From the IMG/VR virus record IMGVR_UViG_3300025853_000044, positions 31,368-95,367 of that record: 64,000 nucleotides of DNA; one strand, written 5' to 3'. The notes under the pieces are model-generated. The model did not search any database. It saw only the letters and a program-made list of their open reading frames with translations, and was not told the origin of the DNA. Both the position numbers and the translations under genes were made by a program. Below, piece by piece: positions 1-7,543 of this stretch (position 1 is the stretch's first letter; each line of letters begins with the position of its first letter). Source of the DNA: a virus.

Positions 1-290
1 CTCACCTTCGTGCTACGAACTTCTCCTACGGCAAGGAGAGCGACAAGACAACGCTCGCCCCGGAGTGGGAGAAGAAGACCAACAACTACCTTCCTACCAT
101 CATTTGGATGGAGCAGGAACAACACTACAACGACGAGAACGAATTGGTCAAGACGGAGTACAAGGCTCGCTTCAAGAAATGCAAGACGAACCCGGAACTT
201 CAAGACCAAACACGCACTGTGTTTGTGACTCGTCCTAATGGTGAACCCGAATGGTTTGGCTTGCCCGAACTGTATGATGGGAGTTTGTGA
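1..290 (+). CDS. 5'-truncated protein of unknown function
   Basis: This is the C-terminal 95 residues of a gene that enters from the left edge; the frame is open from base 3 to the TGA at 288-290. The visible part is charged and soluble, with runs such as EWEKKTNNYLPTIIWMEQEQ and a terminal FVTRPNGEPEWFGLPELYDG. I do not recognise the family with confidence. Position at the head of a replication block makes a RecA-fold recombinase or helicase C-terminus possible, but no Walker motif is in view. Codons after the edge look like the downstream genes. A longer start-to-stop frame in another phase (10-228) is a shadow, because this frame is open through the edge. Confidence 0.6.
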   Translation, partial: HLRATNFSYGKESDKTTLAPEWEKKTNNYLPTIIWMEQEQHYNDENELVKTEYKARFKKCKTNPELQDQTRTVFVTRPNGEPEWFGLPELYDGSL

Positions 291-357
291 TACTCGTTGC
301 ATCCCGGTAATTGAGAGAGGTTTTAGCAGGTAATGAATGGACAATGTTTCATGGCTT

Positions 358-375
358 GTGCAATTTAGGTTGCAC
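358..375. repeat. short inverted repeat in the 291-447 gap
   Basis: GTGCAA and TTGCAC form perfect 6-base arms around a 6-base TTTAGG loop. This is the only structured element I see in the 157-base gap before the clamp gene, which is the largest gap in the window. It is not followed by a T-run, so it does not look like a terminator. It could be an operator or a leader hairpin. No convincing TATA box or small gene is visible in the gap. Confidence 0.35.
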
Positions 376-434
376 GCTAAGGGGGCTTTGTATCTTGGTT
401 CGGTGTTTCCCCTCCTTCCATTCCCCTCTCTTAC

Positions 435-442
435 AAGGTGAT
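435..442 (+). promoter_or_regulatory. ribosome-binding site of the clamp gene
   Basis: AAGGTGAT lies five bases before the ATG at 448 and supports that start. It matches the GGTGA core seen before several other genes of this virus, including the giant tail gene and the capsid gene. Confidence 0.6.
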
Positions 443-447
443 TTGAT

Positions 448-1200
448 ATGACGAAAGTAGTAATTGACAGAAAGAGTTTGCTGGACTTCCTTACCTCGTT
501 TGGTAAGGGCGTGACTGATGTACGCATGAGTTGTGCTGGCAACCGCTTGACGGTTGAGGTGGGCTTCGCAACCTACTACCTGCGTAAGCAACTCGTTGGT
601 GTCACCATTGAGGATGAGGGCATCATCCACATTGCTTTACTGGAAAAAGCAATTGCTTTCCTCAAGGCCAGCAAGCAGGATAGCGTGACGCTACGGCAGA
701 CGGCTGAGACAAAGCCACTTCACTTGGAGGCTGGTGGGAACAAACTGCAACTACCAAGCACTGACGACATTACCTCAGCGGCCAAGACCGTGGTAGTGCG
801 TGCCCTACTTGAGAAGGCATCGGCACAGGGATGGAGCAAGTTCGCTGATGATGAACTGTCCGTACACGCTACGCTCAAGACGAAGGACTTGATTTCACTG
901 GCTGGTATGAAAGGATTGCTGGCCAAAGACTCCATGTACAAGATGCGTATCCACTGCGGCGAGGGTGAGTTTGGTATCGTGGCTGGCAAGGCGGCTACTG
1001 GTCGCCTGTTTACCACTCTACCTGCCCTTGACACGGACGGCCCGAATGCTACCGTACAGACACACTTCGGTGAATGGCTACCCACTTGTTTGCAGTATCT
1101 TGACGATGGTGAGGCCCGCCTCTACATGGGTGATGATACACTGGTCATCTTTGAGCAACAGAATACTTTACTGATGATTGTAAACGAGAGTGATGTTTGA
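448..1200 (+). CDS. PCNA-like sliding clamp (processivity factor)
   Basis: At 250 residues the protein has the usual length of archaeal PCNA. It shows the alternating strand/helix texture of a clamp with two repeated halves: LLDFLTSFGKGVTDVRMSC at the start and a C-terminal hydrophobic strand, DTLVIFEQQNTLLMIV, resembling the last strand of a clamp subunit. It would encircle DNA and tether the polymerase. The call rests mainly on length, texture and its position directly before DNA polymerase B, whose ATG overlaps its stop (TGATG). A neighbour at 5225-5533 carries a candidate clamp-binding motif, which agrees. Sequence identity with known clamps is low by eye, so a T4 gp45-like clamp or another replication accessory is possible. 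Confidence 0.6.
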   Translation: MTKVVIDRKSLLDFLTSFGKGVTDVRMSCAGNRLTVEVGFATYYLRKQLVGVTIEDEGIIHIALLEKAIAFLKASKQDSVTLRQTAETKPLHLEAGGNKLQLPSTDDITSAAKTVVVRALLEKASAQGWSKFADDELSVHATLKTKDLISLAGMKGLLAKDSMYKMRIHCGEGEFGIVAGKAATGRLFTTLPALDTDGPNATVQTHFGEWLPTCLQYLDDGEARLYMGDDTLVIFEQQNTLLMIVNESDV

Positions 1201-3596
1201 TGATTATTGACTTCATCTCCGATGACCCCTACGAACCGCTCACCATTTACGAGCGTACTCGTAGGGCTGACGGGGTGTTGAAGGAACGCTACATCACCCA
1301 CGAAGACAGGGGGTATGTGTATCCATTCTGTTGGGTACGACAAGGTGCACCGAACTGGGTGCTTAATCGCTTACGCAACATCCATGCCCGTGTACTCAAG
1401 GACGAGGTTGGTGTAGGACTTGACGGTGGAAAGTTGTGGAAGGTGCAGGTGAACCACCCCAATCAATTGTGGGAAATCAAAGACTTGGTAGGCAAGTGGA
1501 CATACGAAGCCGATTTGAATTACCTTGACCAAATCCTTCTTACCAACTATCCCGATGAGTTGCCGGAGTTTCACCCACGCAAGTGGTACTACGACTTGGA
1601 GTGGGAAACATCGGGCGACGGTGCCATCACGGTCATGGCTGTGGCTGACACACACGCTGAACACAATGTGGTGTTCGCTTGGAGTCAAGAGTCCATTCGT
1701 GATACCATCACCAAGACCGAGTGGATTGACCGCTACGAAGGGTACGAGTTGCGTACCTACCCCAATGAGGACAAGATGCTCATGGGTTTCCTTGAACACC
1801 TCAAGGAGTGCGACCCCGACATGCTGATTGCTCACGCTGGTGGATGGGCTGACCTACCCAAGTTGCACGAGCGTATGGGTGCCCTGCGTCACGACATGTC
1901 TCCCATTGGTTACTTCCTCCCACCGAAGAAGGACGGGTCGGGATACAAGTCCACGGCTCAACCCATCAAAGGGCGGCTGGTGTTTGACACAGCGGCTCAA
2001 GCGGCTGAGGGTAGTGGCTTTGAGGGTGTGTGGCAGAAGAGCGGGCGTGGGCAAGCACAGCAACGCAAGTTGAATTGGTTCGCCACCGAACTCGGACTTG
2101 GTCACAAACTTACTGATGAAATAGAAGGCATGACCGTACACAACGGTTGGGCTGAATACTATGATGACTTCGTGGATTACTGTTTGGTGGATACTACACT
2201 GCTTCGTGACATTGACAAGAAACTCAACTGCACTGATTTCCACCTCGCACTACAGCAAGTTGCTGGTGTACAGTTCGGTAGCACGCACAATGTGAGCCGA
2301 TACTTCCGTGGTTTAATTGGTCGTAAAACAAATCTCAAGGCACCAACCTCCTACATTGAGGAACGGCCCGAACTACAGGCCGCATGGGTAATGCCTCCTG
2401 TACCGGGTCGTCACATGAATGTGGCGTTGAAGGATTTCGCATCCCTATACCCGAACATCATTCTCTCCGCCAACTTGTGTCACACAACACTTACTGACCA
2501 ACCCGGCCCCAATGTTCTCACACTTGACATCCCACCTAAGTTGGGTGATGATGGTAACTACATTCCCGGCACGGGTGGTGTATTCCATTGGAAGCAAGAC
2601 AAGGAAGGTTTGCTTCCGAAGGTTGTCAAAGACCTACTCGCTCTTCGTAAGCACTACAAAGGTATGATGAAAGAGGCTACCGACCCCGATGAGAAGTTGG
2701 GATACAACATGCTACAGATGGCTGTCAAGGTTTCAGTGAATGCCATCTACGGTATGGTGGGTAGTCGCAAGGTTCGTGGGCAGTGGAGCAGTTATGAGAT
2801 TGCTCAGTCCATCACTTACCTTGGGCGACAATCCATCGCCATGCTGGTAGAGCGTAGCGAAGAGATGGGGTACCGTGCGTTGGCTGGCCACACTGATTCA
2901 TGCTACATCCAAGTACCCTTTGAGGAGGCTGAAGAAGTAGCACAGAAACTCACCACCATCGCACAAGAAGAGATGGGGCTGAAGTACCTTGATGTGGAGT
3001 TGGAGGCGTTCTTCCCGTACTGGTTTACTGGTAATGTGAAGAACCGTAACTTCGGTGTCAAGTCATGGCCACCCGAAGAAGAGGGTGGTATGAAAGTGAC
3101 TGGCTTCTCCATCAAAGCCTCAAGTGCGCCACCGCTGACAAAAGAATTACTGGGTAAAGTATTCCGAATGGTTTCCACTGGAAGTGAGGAAGAGGAAATC
3201 TTTGATGAGATTCGTCCCGCTATCCGTGAGGTGTACTTGGGTGAGCGGCCCGCTACTGATGCCTCTTCGTATGGGCGTGTCAATAAGAACTTGGACGACT
3301 ACGACAAGGTGGTACCCAACCCCGCTAAGGCGGCACGATATTCCAACGAGCATCTTGGTACAGGCTACAAGAAGAACGACAGCGTAAGGTGGGTGTTTGT
3401 AGATGATGTACCCGAAGGACAACCATACTGCAATGTGGTGGCCTACGAGGATGAGCGACAACTCAGTGAGTACGGCATTGACTGGACAACCATCGTTGAC
3501 AAATGGATTCATCGTAAATTAAAATTGGTGTATGAAACACTTGATTGGGATTTGGAAAGGCTGACGGCACGCCGAGTGCCGAGAAAACTGTGGTGA
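1200..3596 (+). CDS. polB: family B DNA polymerase with 3'-5' exonuclease domain
   Basis: This is the replicative polymerase. The N-terminal proofreading domain has Exo I (YYDLEWE) and Exo III (YCLVD); Exo II is a loose match (AHAGGWADLP). The polymerase domain has motif A DFASLYPNII, motif B KVSVNAIYGMVGS, and motif C in the form AGHTDS, where most family members have YGDTDS. The first aspartate of motif C is thus histidine (codon 2889-2891), while the second, metal-binding aspartate is kept (2895-2897). The length of 798 residues is normal for archaeal or viral enzymes. I chose the ATG at 1200, which overlaps the clamp stop as TGATG, over a TTG one codon upstream. It should act with the clamp and the downstream primase. 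Confidence 0.95.
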   Translation: MIIDFISDDPYEPLTIYERTRRADGVLKERYITHEDRGYVYPFCWVRQGAPNWVLNRLRNIHARVLKDEVGVGLDGGKLWKVQVNHPNQLWEIKDLVGKWTYEADLNYLDQILLTNYPDELPEFHPRKWYYDLEWETSGDGAITVMAVADTHAEHNVVFAWSQESIRDTITKTEWIDRYEGYELRTYPNEDKMLMGFLEHLKECDPDMLIAHAGGWADLPKLHERMGALRHDMSPIGYFLPPKKDGSGYKSTAQPIKGRLVFDTAAQAAEGSGFEGVWQKSGRGQAQQRKLNWFATELGLGHKLTDEIEGMTVHNGWAEYYDDFVDYCLVDTTLLRDIDKKLNCTDFHLALQQVAGVQFGSTHNVSRYFRGLIGRKTNLKAPTSYIEERPELQAAWVMPPVPGRHMNVALKDFASLYPNIILSANLCHTTLTDQPGPNVLTLDIPPKLGDDGNYIPGTGGVFHWKQDKEGLLPKVVKDLLALRKHYKGMMKEATDPDEKLGYNMLQMAVKVSVNAIYGMVGSRKVRGQWSSYEIAQSITYLGRQSIAMLVERSEEMGYRALAGHTDSCYIQVPFEEAEEVAQKLTTIAQEEMGLKYLDVELEAFFPYWFTGNVKNRNFGVKSWPPEEEGGMKVTGFSIKASSAPPLTKELLGKVFRMVSTGSEEEEIFDEIRPAIREVYLGERPATDASSYGRVNKNLDDYDKVVPNPAKAARYSNEHLGTGYKKNDSVRWVFVDDVPEGQPYCNVVAYEDERQLSEYGIDWTTIVDKWIHRKLKLVYETLDWDLERLTARRVPRKLW

Positions 3597-3597
3597 T

Positions 3598-4203
3598 ATG
3601 ATGAGCAGAATTGAAGACGAAGTGTGTAAGAAGATTGCACAGCGAGCGGAAGTAGGCAAGAACAAGTACGGGGTGACTATGGAGACAGCCCCGTTGTCTC
3701 GCCTTGAATGGCTCATTCATGCACAGGAAGAGGCCATGGACTTGGCCGTGTACTTGCAGAAGTTGATTGAGATGGAAACACCTGTAGAAGAAAAATTCTT
3801 TCCTGTTAAAGAAGCATACGAAGAACTCACCGACGATAATTCCCCTGTTCCTTTACACAAAGTAGTGTCGCAGATAATTGAAACTCAAAAAATTCCTTAT
3901 GGTGAGGCTATCAAGTTGTTGGAACAAGAAAAGAGAGAATATATTTTTAATTTCAAAGAGGGTATCAGCATGATTCAAATGGCACCTCATCCAAACAAAG
4001 AAGAGATATACTCACAAGACCAGCACAATACACATCCTAAACGATGTGAGGCAATTACTGTACATGGCACACGATGTCAAGTTCCCGTTCACCACGACAG
4101 ACCTCACTACAACAACCCACACAACCCTTGTAAGAAGGAAAAGTTGCTTTGCTGGCAACATTGTGATTGTGGTGGCTCTCATTTCAATGAGGTGGAAGAA
4201 TGA
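3598..4203 (+). CDS. MazG-like N-terminal domain with C-terminal Cys/His domain
   Basis: Residues 1-60 resemble small phage MazG-like nucleotide pyrophosphohydrolases: RAEVGKNKYG, then LEWLIHAQEEAMDLAVYLQK, where the EE..D helix would bind Mg2+. Such enzymes hydrolyse NTPs or dNTPs. The C-terminal 60 residues form a separate cysteine/histidine module of the form C-x-A-I-T...G-T-R-C-Q...LCWQHC, a pattern found as a small zinc-binding unit in many viral proteins. The middle section is unrecognised. It starts one base after the polymerase stop with GGTGAT just upstream, and overlaps the next gene by ATGA. The MazG assignment is by motif only; the linker and fusion are unusual. Confidence 0.65.
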   Translation: MMSRIEDEVCKKIAQRAEVGKNKYGVTMETAPLSRLEWLIHAQEEAMDLAVYLQKLIEMETPVEEKFFPVKEAYEELTDDNSPVPLHKVVSQIIETQKIPYGEAIKLLEQEKREYIFNFKEGISMIQMAPHPNKEEIYSQDQHNTHPKRCEAITVHGTRCQVPVHHDRPHYNNPHNPCKKEKLLCWQHCDCGGSHFNEVEE

Positions 4204-5228
4204 GATGGAACCCCAACGGTGATGATAGTCGTCCACTCATTGAGGACTACCTCGCTGAGACAGGCCACGAGGAGGAGGCCGAGTCCTACCGCATGAGTAC
4301 CTATGCGTGGAGTCCACTGCTCACGCCCGACAAGAAACTGCGGGTCACCAAGTCAAGCCTCGGTACCTTCGGTTGGTGTCGCCAGCAATACTACCTTGAG
4401 AAGTTCAAGGGCTTGCGTGGAGAGACAGTCGCTCACCACATTCGTGGGTTGAATGTCCACGACATGATGGAATGGTTTTGGGCAAACTTCACTACTGAAC
4501 AAGAGGTTGAGGTATTGGCACTGGCTGATGATGTACCCAAGGCTCGCCAATTGTTTTACGCCGCTATCCCTACACCACCCGAACCTTACATTTATGGTGA
4601 GGATGAGCAGATTGCTCAGTGGACTGAGTGGCAGTTCCAACGCCTCCTGCACACTGGTGGTAAGCAATGGCGACCTACGGGAGTTGAGGCCAATGTCCAC
4701 GCTACACGGTTTGTAGAAGTGGACGGCGAGGCTATTCCTATTCACATCAATGGATTCATTGATACGCTGTTTGCTGATGATGACGGCTTTGCTCTCATGG
4801 AATTGAAGACGGGTAAGTACAAAGCCCGTAGCAAAGTCCCATCCATGCGAAAAGAAATGGCGTTTTACAAGATGATGCTGGAACACAGCAAGCACGCTGA
4901 GTTCCTACCCATCACCCATTGGGGATGGGAGTTTCCCGGTGGGGGTATCAACGGGGGCGAAGGCCCAACGATTTACTACGAGCCTACTGAGAAGAAGTGG
5001 GCGGCGATGAAGTCTGTGGAGAAGGCACTTGAAAAACTGGTGAAGGCTCACATAGACATGGACTTCCCTCCCGACCCATGGATGGGTAGGAAGCGAGAAG
5101 ATGAAACACTTGAGGACTTGTTGGAACGCAACGGCATGAAATGTTCGTGGTGCGACCACAGGGAACACTGTTCCTTTTGGTCACTAACTGATGAGTTCCT
5201 TGACGATATAATGGAGGAAAAACAATGA
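4200..5228 (+). CDS. Cas4/RecB-like PD-(D/E)XK exonuclease with likely Fe-S cluster
   Basis: The protein (342 residues) has the layout of Cas4/AddB-type nucleases. One cysteine lies at residue 60 (FGWCRQQYYL), the catalytic core is GFID (D188) and ELKTGK (E201, K203), and three cysteines follow at 315, 318 and 324 (CSWC...C). Four cysteines placed this way bind a 4Fe-4S cluster in Cas4 and the AddB nuclease domain. It would resect DNA ends for recombination or replication. There is no CRISPR array or other cas gene in the window, so this is a replication/recombination nuclease, as in many archaeal viruses. It overlaps both neighbours by ATGA. Confidence 0.85.
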   Translation: MRWNPNGDDSRPLIEDYLAETGHEEEAESYRMSTYAWSPLLTPDKKLRVTKSSLGTFGWCRQQYYLEKFKGLRGETVAHHIRGLNVHDMMEWFWANFTTEQEVEVLALADDVPKARQLFYAAIPTPPEPYIYGEDEQIAQWTEWQFQRLLHTGGKQWRPTGVEANVHATRFVEVDGEAIPIHINGFIDTLFADDDGFALMELKTGKYKARSKVPSMRKEMAFYKMMLEHSKHAEFLPITHWGWEFPGGGINGGEGPTIYYEPTEKKWAAMKSVEKALEKLVKAHIDMDFPPDPWMGRKREDETLEDLLERNGMKCSWCDHREHCSFWSLTDEFLDDIMEEKQ

Positions 5229-5533
5229 GAAATGCAGTGATGCTATTGGAAAAAGTGTTGAACGACACAGTGAACGAAGAGAAGTACAGGGTGCGAGTCC
5301 AAGTGACGAAGCAAGGCAATTTGCCAAACCGTGCGGCTTTCATCCGAAAGTCGTACAGGCAAACAACTTTGCATCAATTCATGGACAGCGGTATTGGTGA
5401 AACACCACACACCGTTGGCCCACTGGACATCATCTACACCGTGCAAGCATGGTACATGAAGAGTGAAAACATTTCCGATACGCAAGATAGTTTGAAGAAA
5501 GATTTGAACGAATACCTGTTTAGCCTACGGTGA
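5225..5533 (+). CDS. small protein with possible PCNA-interacting motif
   Basis: The 102-residue protein has no family I recognise. Residues 46-53 read QTTLHQFM, a fair match to the clamp-binding PIP box (Q-x-x-L/I/M-x-x-F-aromatic); the last position is Met rather than aromatic. The surrounding basic residues (RKSYR before it) are also typical. It could be a clamp-associated replication accessory. GGAGG eight bases upstream supports the start at 5225, which overlaps the nuclease gene by ATGA. The motif is internal rather than terminal, which weakens the case. Confidence 0.5.
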   Translation: MRNAVMLLEKVLNDTVNEEKYRVRVQVTKQGNLPNRAAFIRKSYRQTTLHQFMDSGIGETPHTVGPLDIIYTVQAWYMKSENISDTQDSLKKDLNEYLFSLR

Positions 5534-6627
5534 TTGTAGTGCCCTTCGTGCCCATTGATTATCCTCGTGAGGTGCTTGAGTTATCAAGCACTGGGGATAA
5601 GGGCTGGCGGCGCATGGTAAAAAACGCTGAGGAATTAGAATCCTATTGGCGAGGCAAGAGTGGTAGCGGTAATGTGTACTTCACTGCCTACGGCTACACA
5701 GCGACACAGGCACCAAAGCACCACCGTGTGGACTACAACACACCACTCATTCATCACTTTGTGATGGACTTTGATTGCAAGGACTTTAACAACAAAGGTG
5801 CTGATGTAGCGTTTGATGTACCACAGGAAGAGGTACGCCGCCTGCATCAATATCTTATGAGTAGCAACACCCTACACTACATTTGGTTTAGCGGTGGTGG
5901 ATTCCATGTATGGATTCCGTTGGCTGAAACACTCGTACCGAAAAGTGGTAGCGAGGTTTCTCGCATCAAACAGTCGGGGCGGGTGTTGATTAAATCATGG
6001 GAAAAAGAAATTGGGCCGTTAAACTGTAACGACCCAACTGTGATGTTTGATACCAGTGGTATGATTCGCATACCCAACTCGTACAACGCCAAGCGCGGTG
6101 CGTGGTCTGTACCACTCACCAGTGAAGAGGTGATGACCCTCTCGTTTGACGGTTTGATGGACAAGGGTATGGAAGCACACAGTGGGTACATCGCCCACGG
6201 CGAAAATAAATTACTGATGAATTTAATTGAAAATAAGTTTGCTGTCAATTATGACCTCAAGCCGGTGGACTTGCCTACCGTATCACTCAACGACATTCAC
6301 ATCCTCCCTTGTTTATCTCAAGCGGCCATGGGTGGGGGCAACCCACCGCACCGGGCAAGGTATCATTTCGCATCGTACTTGGCTGACCGTTTCCGTATGT
6401 TCTTCCCTGCTTGGCGTGTAGGAAACGAAGAGAAGGAAGAACACATAAGGAACATCGTGAGTATCTGTGAACAACAGGAATGGGTGGACTACCGATACGA
6501 GAAGACTGAGGAACAAGTGAGGAGCATTGTCATGACAGGATACTCTCATGCCACCTGTTCAACATTATATACTGAAGGCTTCTGTATGGGAAAGTGCAAG
6601 TATTACGATGGTACGGGTGTGAATTAA
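5530..6627 (+). CDS. archaeo-eukaryotic primase: PriS-like catalytic domain fused to PriL-like Fe-S domain
   Basis: Residues 75-185 carry the AEP signature: VMDFDCKDF (D80, D82) for metal, FSGGGFHVW (121-128) for nucleotide, and a third motif around DTSGMIRIPNS (D174, R180). The C-terminal part, from residue 261, looks like the PriL iron-sulfur domain: LPC (C261), HRARYHFASYLADRF, then cysteines 343, 352 and 356 (ATC...GFC...GKCKYY). The four cysteines are spaced as in the 4Fe-4S domain of archaeal and eukaryotic primase large subunits. A single 365-residue chain thus combines both subunits. The start is GTG, overlapping the previous stop as GTGA; an ATG lies at residue 29 but would remove conserved-looking sequence. 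Confidence 0.85.
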   Translation: MIVVPFVPIDYPREVLELSSTGDKGWRRMVKNAEELESYWRGKSGSGNVYFTAYGYTATQAPKHHRVDYNTPLIHHFVMDFDCKDFNNKGADVAFDVPQEEVRRLHQYLMSSNTLHYIWFSGGGFHVWIPLAETLVPKSGSEVSRIKQSGRVLIKSWEKEIGPLNCNDPTVMFDTSGMIRIPNSYNAKRGAWSVPLTSEEVMTLSFDGLMDKGMEAHSGYIAHGENKLLMNLIENKFAVNYDLKPVDLPTVSLNDIHILPCLSQAAMGGGNPPHRARYHFASYLADRFRMFFPAWRVGNEEKEEHIRNIVSICEQQEWVDYRYEKTEEQVRSIVMTGYSHATCSTLYTEGFCMGKCKYYDGTGVN

Positions 6628-6840
6628 ATGAGGAATAAATGGGTTATCAAGAGATTAACTAAAATGCTCTACGAAACAAATGGTGCTGTTTCAATTGAAA
6701 CACTGTACGATGGGTGTCTCAGTTTGAAACAATCACCAACAAGACAGCACATAGGCACAATCCTCTCATCCATGAAGAATGTAGAGTTTGTAGAAGAAGG
6801 TGTATGGAGGTTAAAGGATGAAACCCCAACTGATAATTGA
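6628..6840 (+). CDS. small winged-helix-like protein, function unknown
   Basis: The 70-residue protein starts directly after the primase stop. Its pattern (IKRLTKMLYETNGAVSIETL, then PTRQHIGTILSSM, then VEFVEEGVWRL) is that of a small helix-turn-helix with a short beta wing, so it may bind DNA. I do not recognise a family. Its 3' end overlaps the nuclease gene by 23 bases, in a different frame. Confidence 0.5.
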   Translation: MRNKWVIKRLTKMLYETNGAVSIETLYDGCLSLKQSPTRQHIGTILSSMKNVEFVEEGVWRLKDETPTDN

Positions 6841-7516
6841 CAGCAATGAGCGTGGCTTGCTTTGCGAATCCGTAGAGCGCAAGGCCACTAAAGCAGGATT
6901 AACCGTGGCACGCCAAGTGTTGGTGGTTGGAGACTACCAACTTGGTGGGGCGTGCGTTGAAGCCAAGAGCATAGGTGATTTGTTTCAGTCAAGCCACAGT
7001 GGACACCTGTGGCGACAACTGGATAACATGGATGCCAACTACGAGCGTTTCTTCCTTGTCGTACACGGCGACATCGCCAAATACATCGCCATGGCGAAAA
7101 GGAATGGGCGAACAAAAATTTCATATTCAAAAGTGCAAAATGAATTGATAGGCACAATGGCTCGGTTGATGGCTGATTTTGATTGCCAAGTGTTTTACTG
7201 CAACAATGTGAGTGAAGCCGCATCGTTCATTGTGCGTTTGCATGGTAAACTACACAAGCCAGCGAGCAAGCACGGAGCGCAGGCGATACGCCGTGTAGCC
7301 TCCAATGACTTACGCCTTGACATGCTGATGACTGTACCGGGTATCGGACAGGAGACAGCCGAGAAGTTGCTTGAGAAGTGTGGGAACATTGAGGAGATGT
7401 GCTTCCCCGAATCCATCAAGCAGGTGAAAGGGCTTGGAGAAGTGAGAAGAAAGATGCTTGTTGATGTACTAACGAGTGAGGAGCCTGTGCGTCAAGAGCG
7501 CAGGGTTCGTCGTTGA
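6818..7516 (+). CDS. XPF/ERCC4-type structure-specific nuclease with HhH domain
   Basis: The N-terminal half has the ERCC4 fold motif: IDSNERG, then VGDYQLGG with D39, then VEAKSIGDL with E48 and K50. The family consensus is ERK; here the arginine is alanine, while the metal-binding D, E and K remain. Residues about 168-215 are a helix-hairpin-helix (VPGIGQETAEKLL), as in Hef/XPF. Such enzymes cut branched DNA such as forks and flaps, here probably replication or recombination intermediates. GGAGG about eight bases before the ATG supports the start. No helicase domain is attached, as in the short archaeal XPF form. Confidence 0.85.
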   Translation: MKPQLIIDSNERGLLCESVERKATKAGLTVARQVLVVGDYQLGGACVEAKSIGDLFQSSHSGHLWRQLDNMDANYERFFLVVHGDIAKYIAMAKRNGRTKISYSKVQNELIGTMARLMADFDCQVFYCNNVSEAASFIVRLHGKLHKPASKHGAQAIRRVASNDLRLDMLMTVPGIGQETAEKLLEKCGNIEEMCFPESIKQVKGLGEVRRKMLVDVLTSEEPVRQERRVRR

Positions 7517-7517
7517 G

Positions 7518-7526
7518 TATATAAAT
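7518..7526 (+). promoter_or_regulatory. candidate archaeal TATA box before the helicase gene
   Basis: TATATAAAT lies 18-26 bases before the ATG at 7544, in one of the few gaps of the early block (27 bases). The distance would put the start of transcription close to the ATG. AT-rich sequence stands out here, but there is no experimental support. Confidence 0.35.
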
Positions 7527-7543
7527 CGGCAAAGAAAGAGGGG

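Noticed and set aside
385-425. tRNA-like fragment (GGTTCGG within 291-447)
   Set aside because: No acceptor stem, anticodon arm or D-arm can be paired around it; the match is to a few bases only.
4200-5228. Cas4 as part of a CRISPR adaptation module
   Set aside because: No cas1, cas2 or repeat array is present; the gene sits among replication genes and Cas4-like nucleases are common in archaeal viruses.
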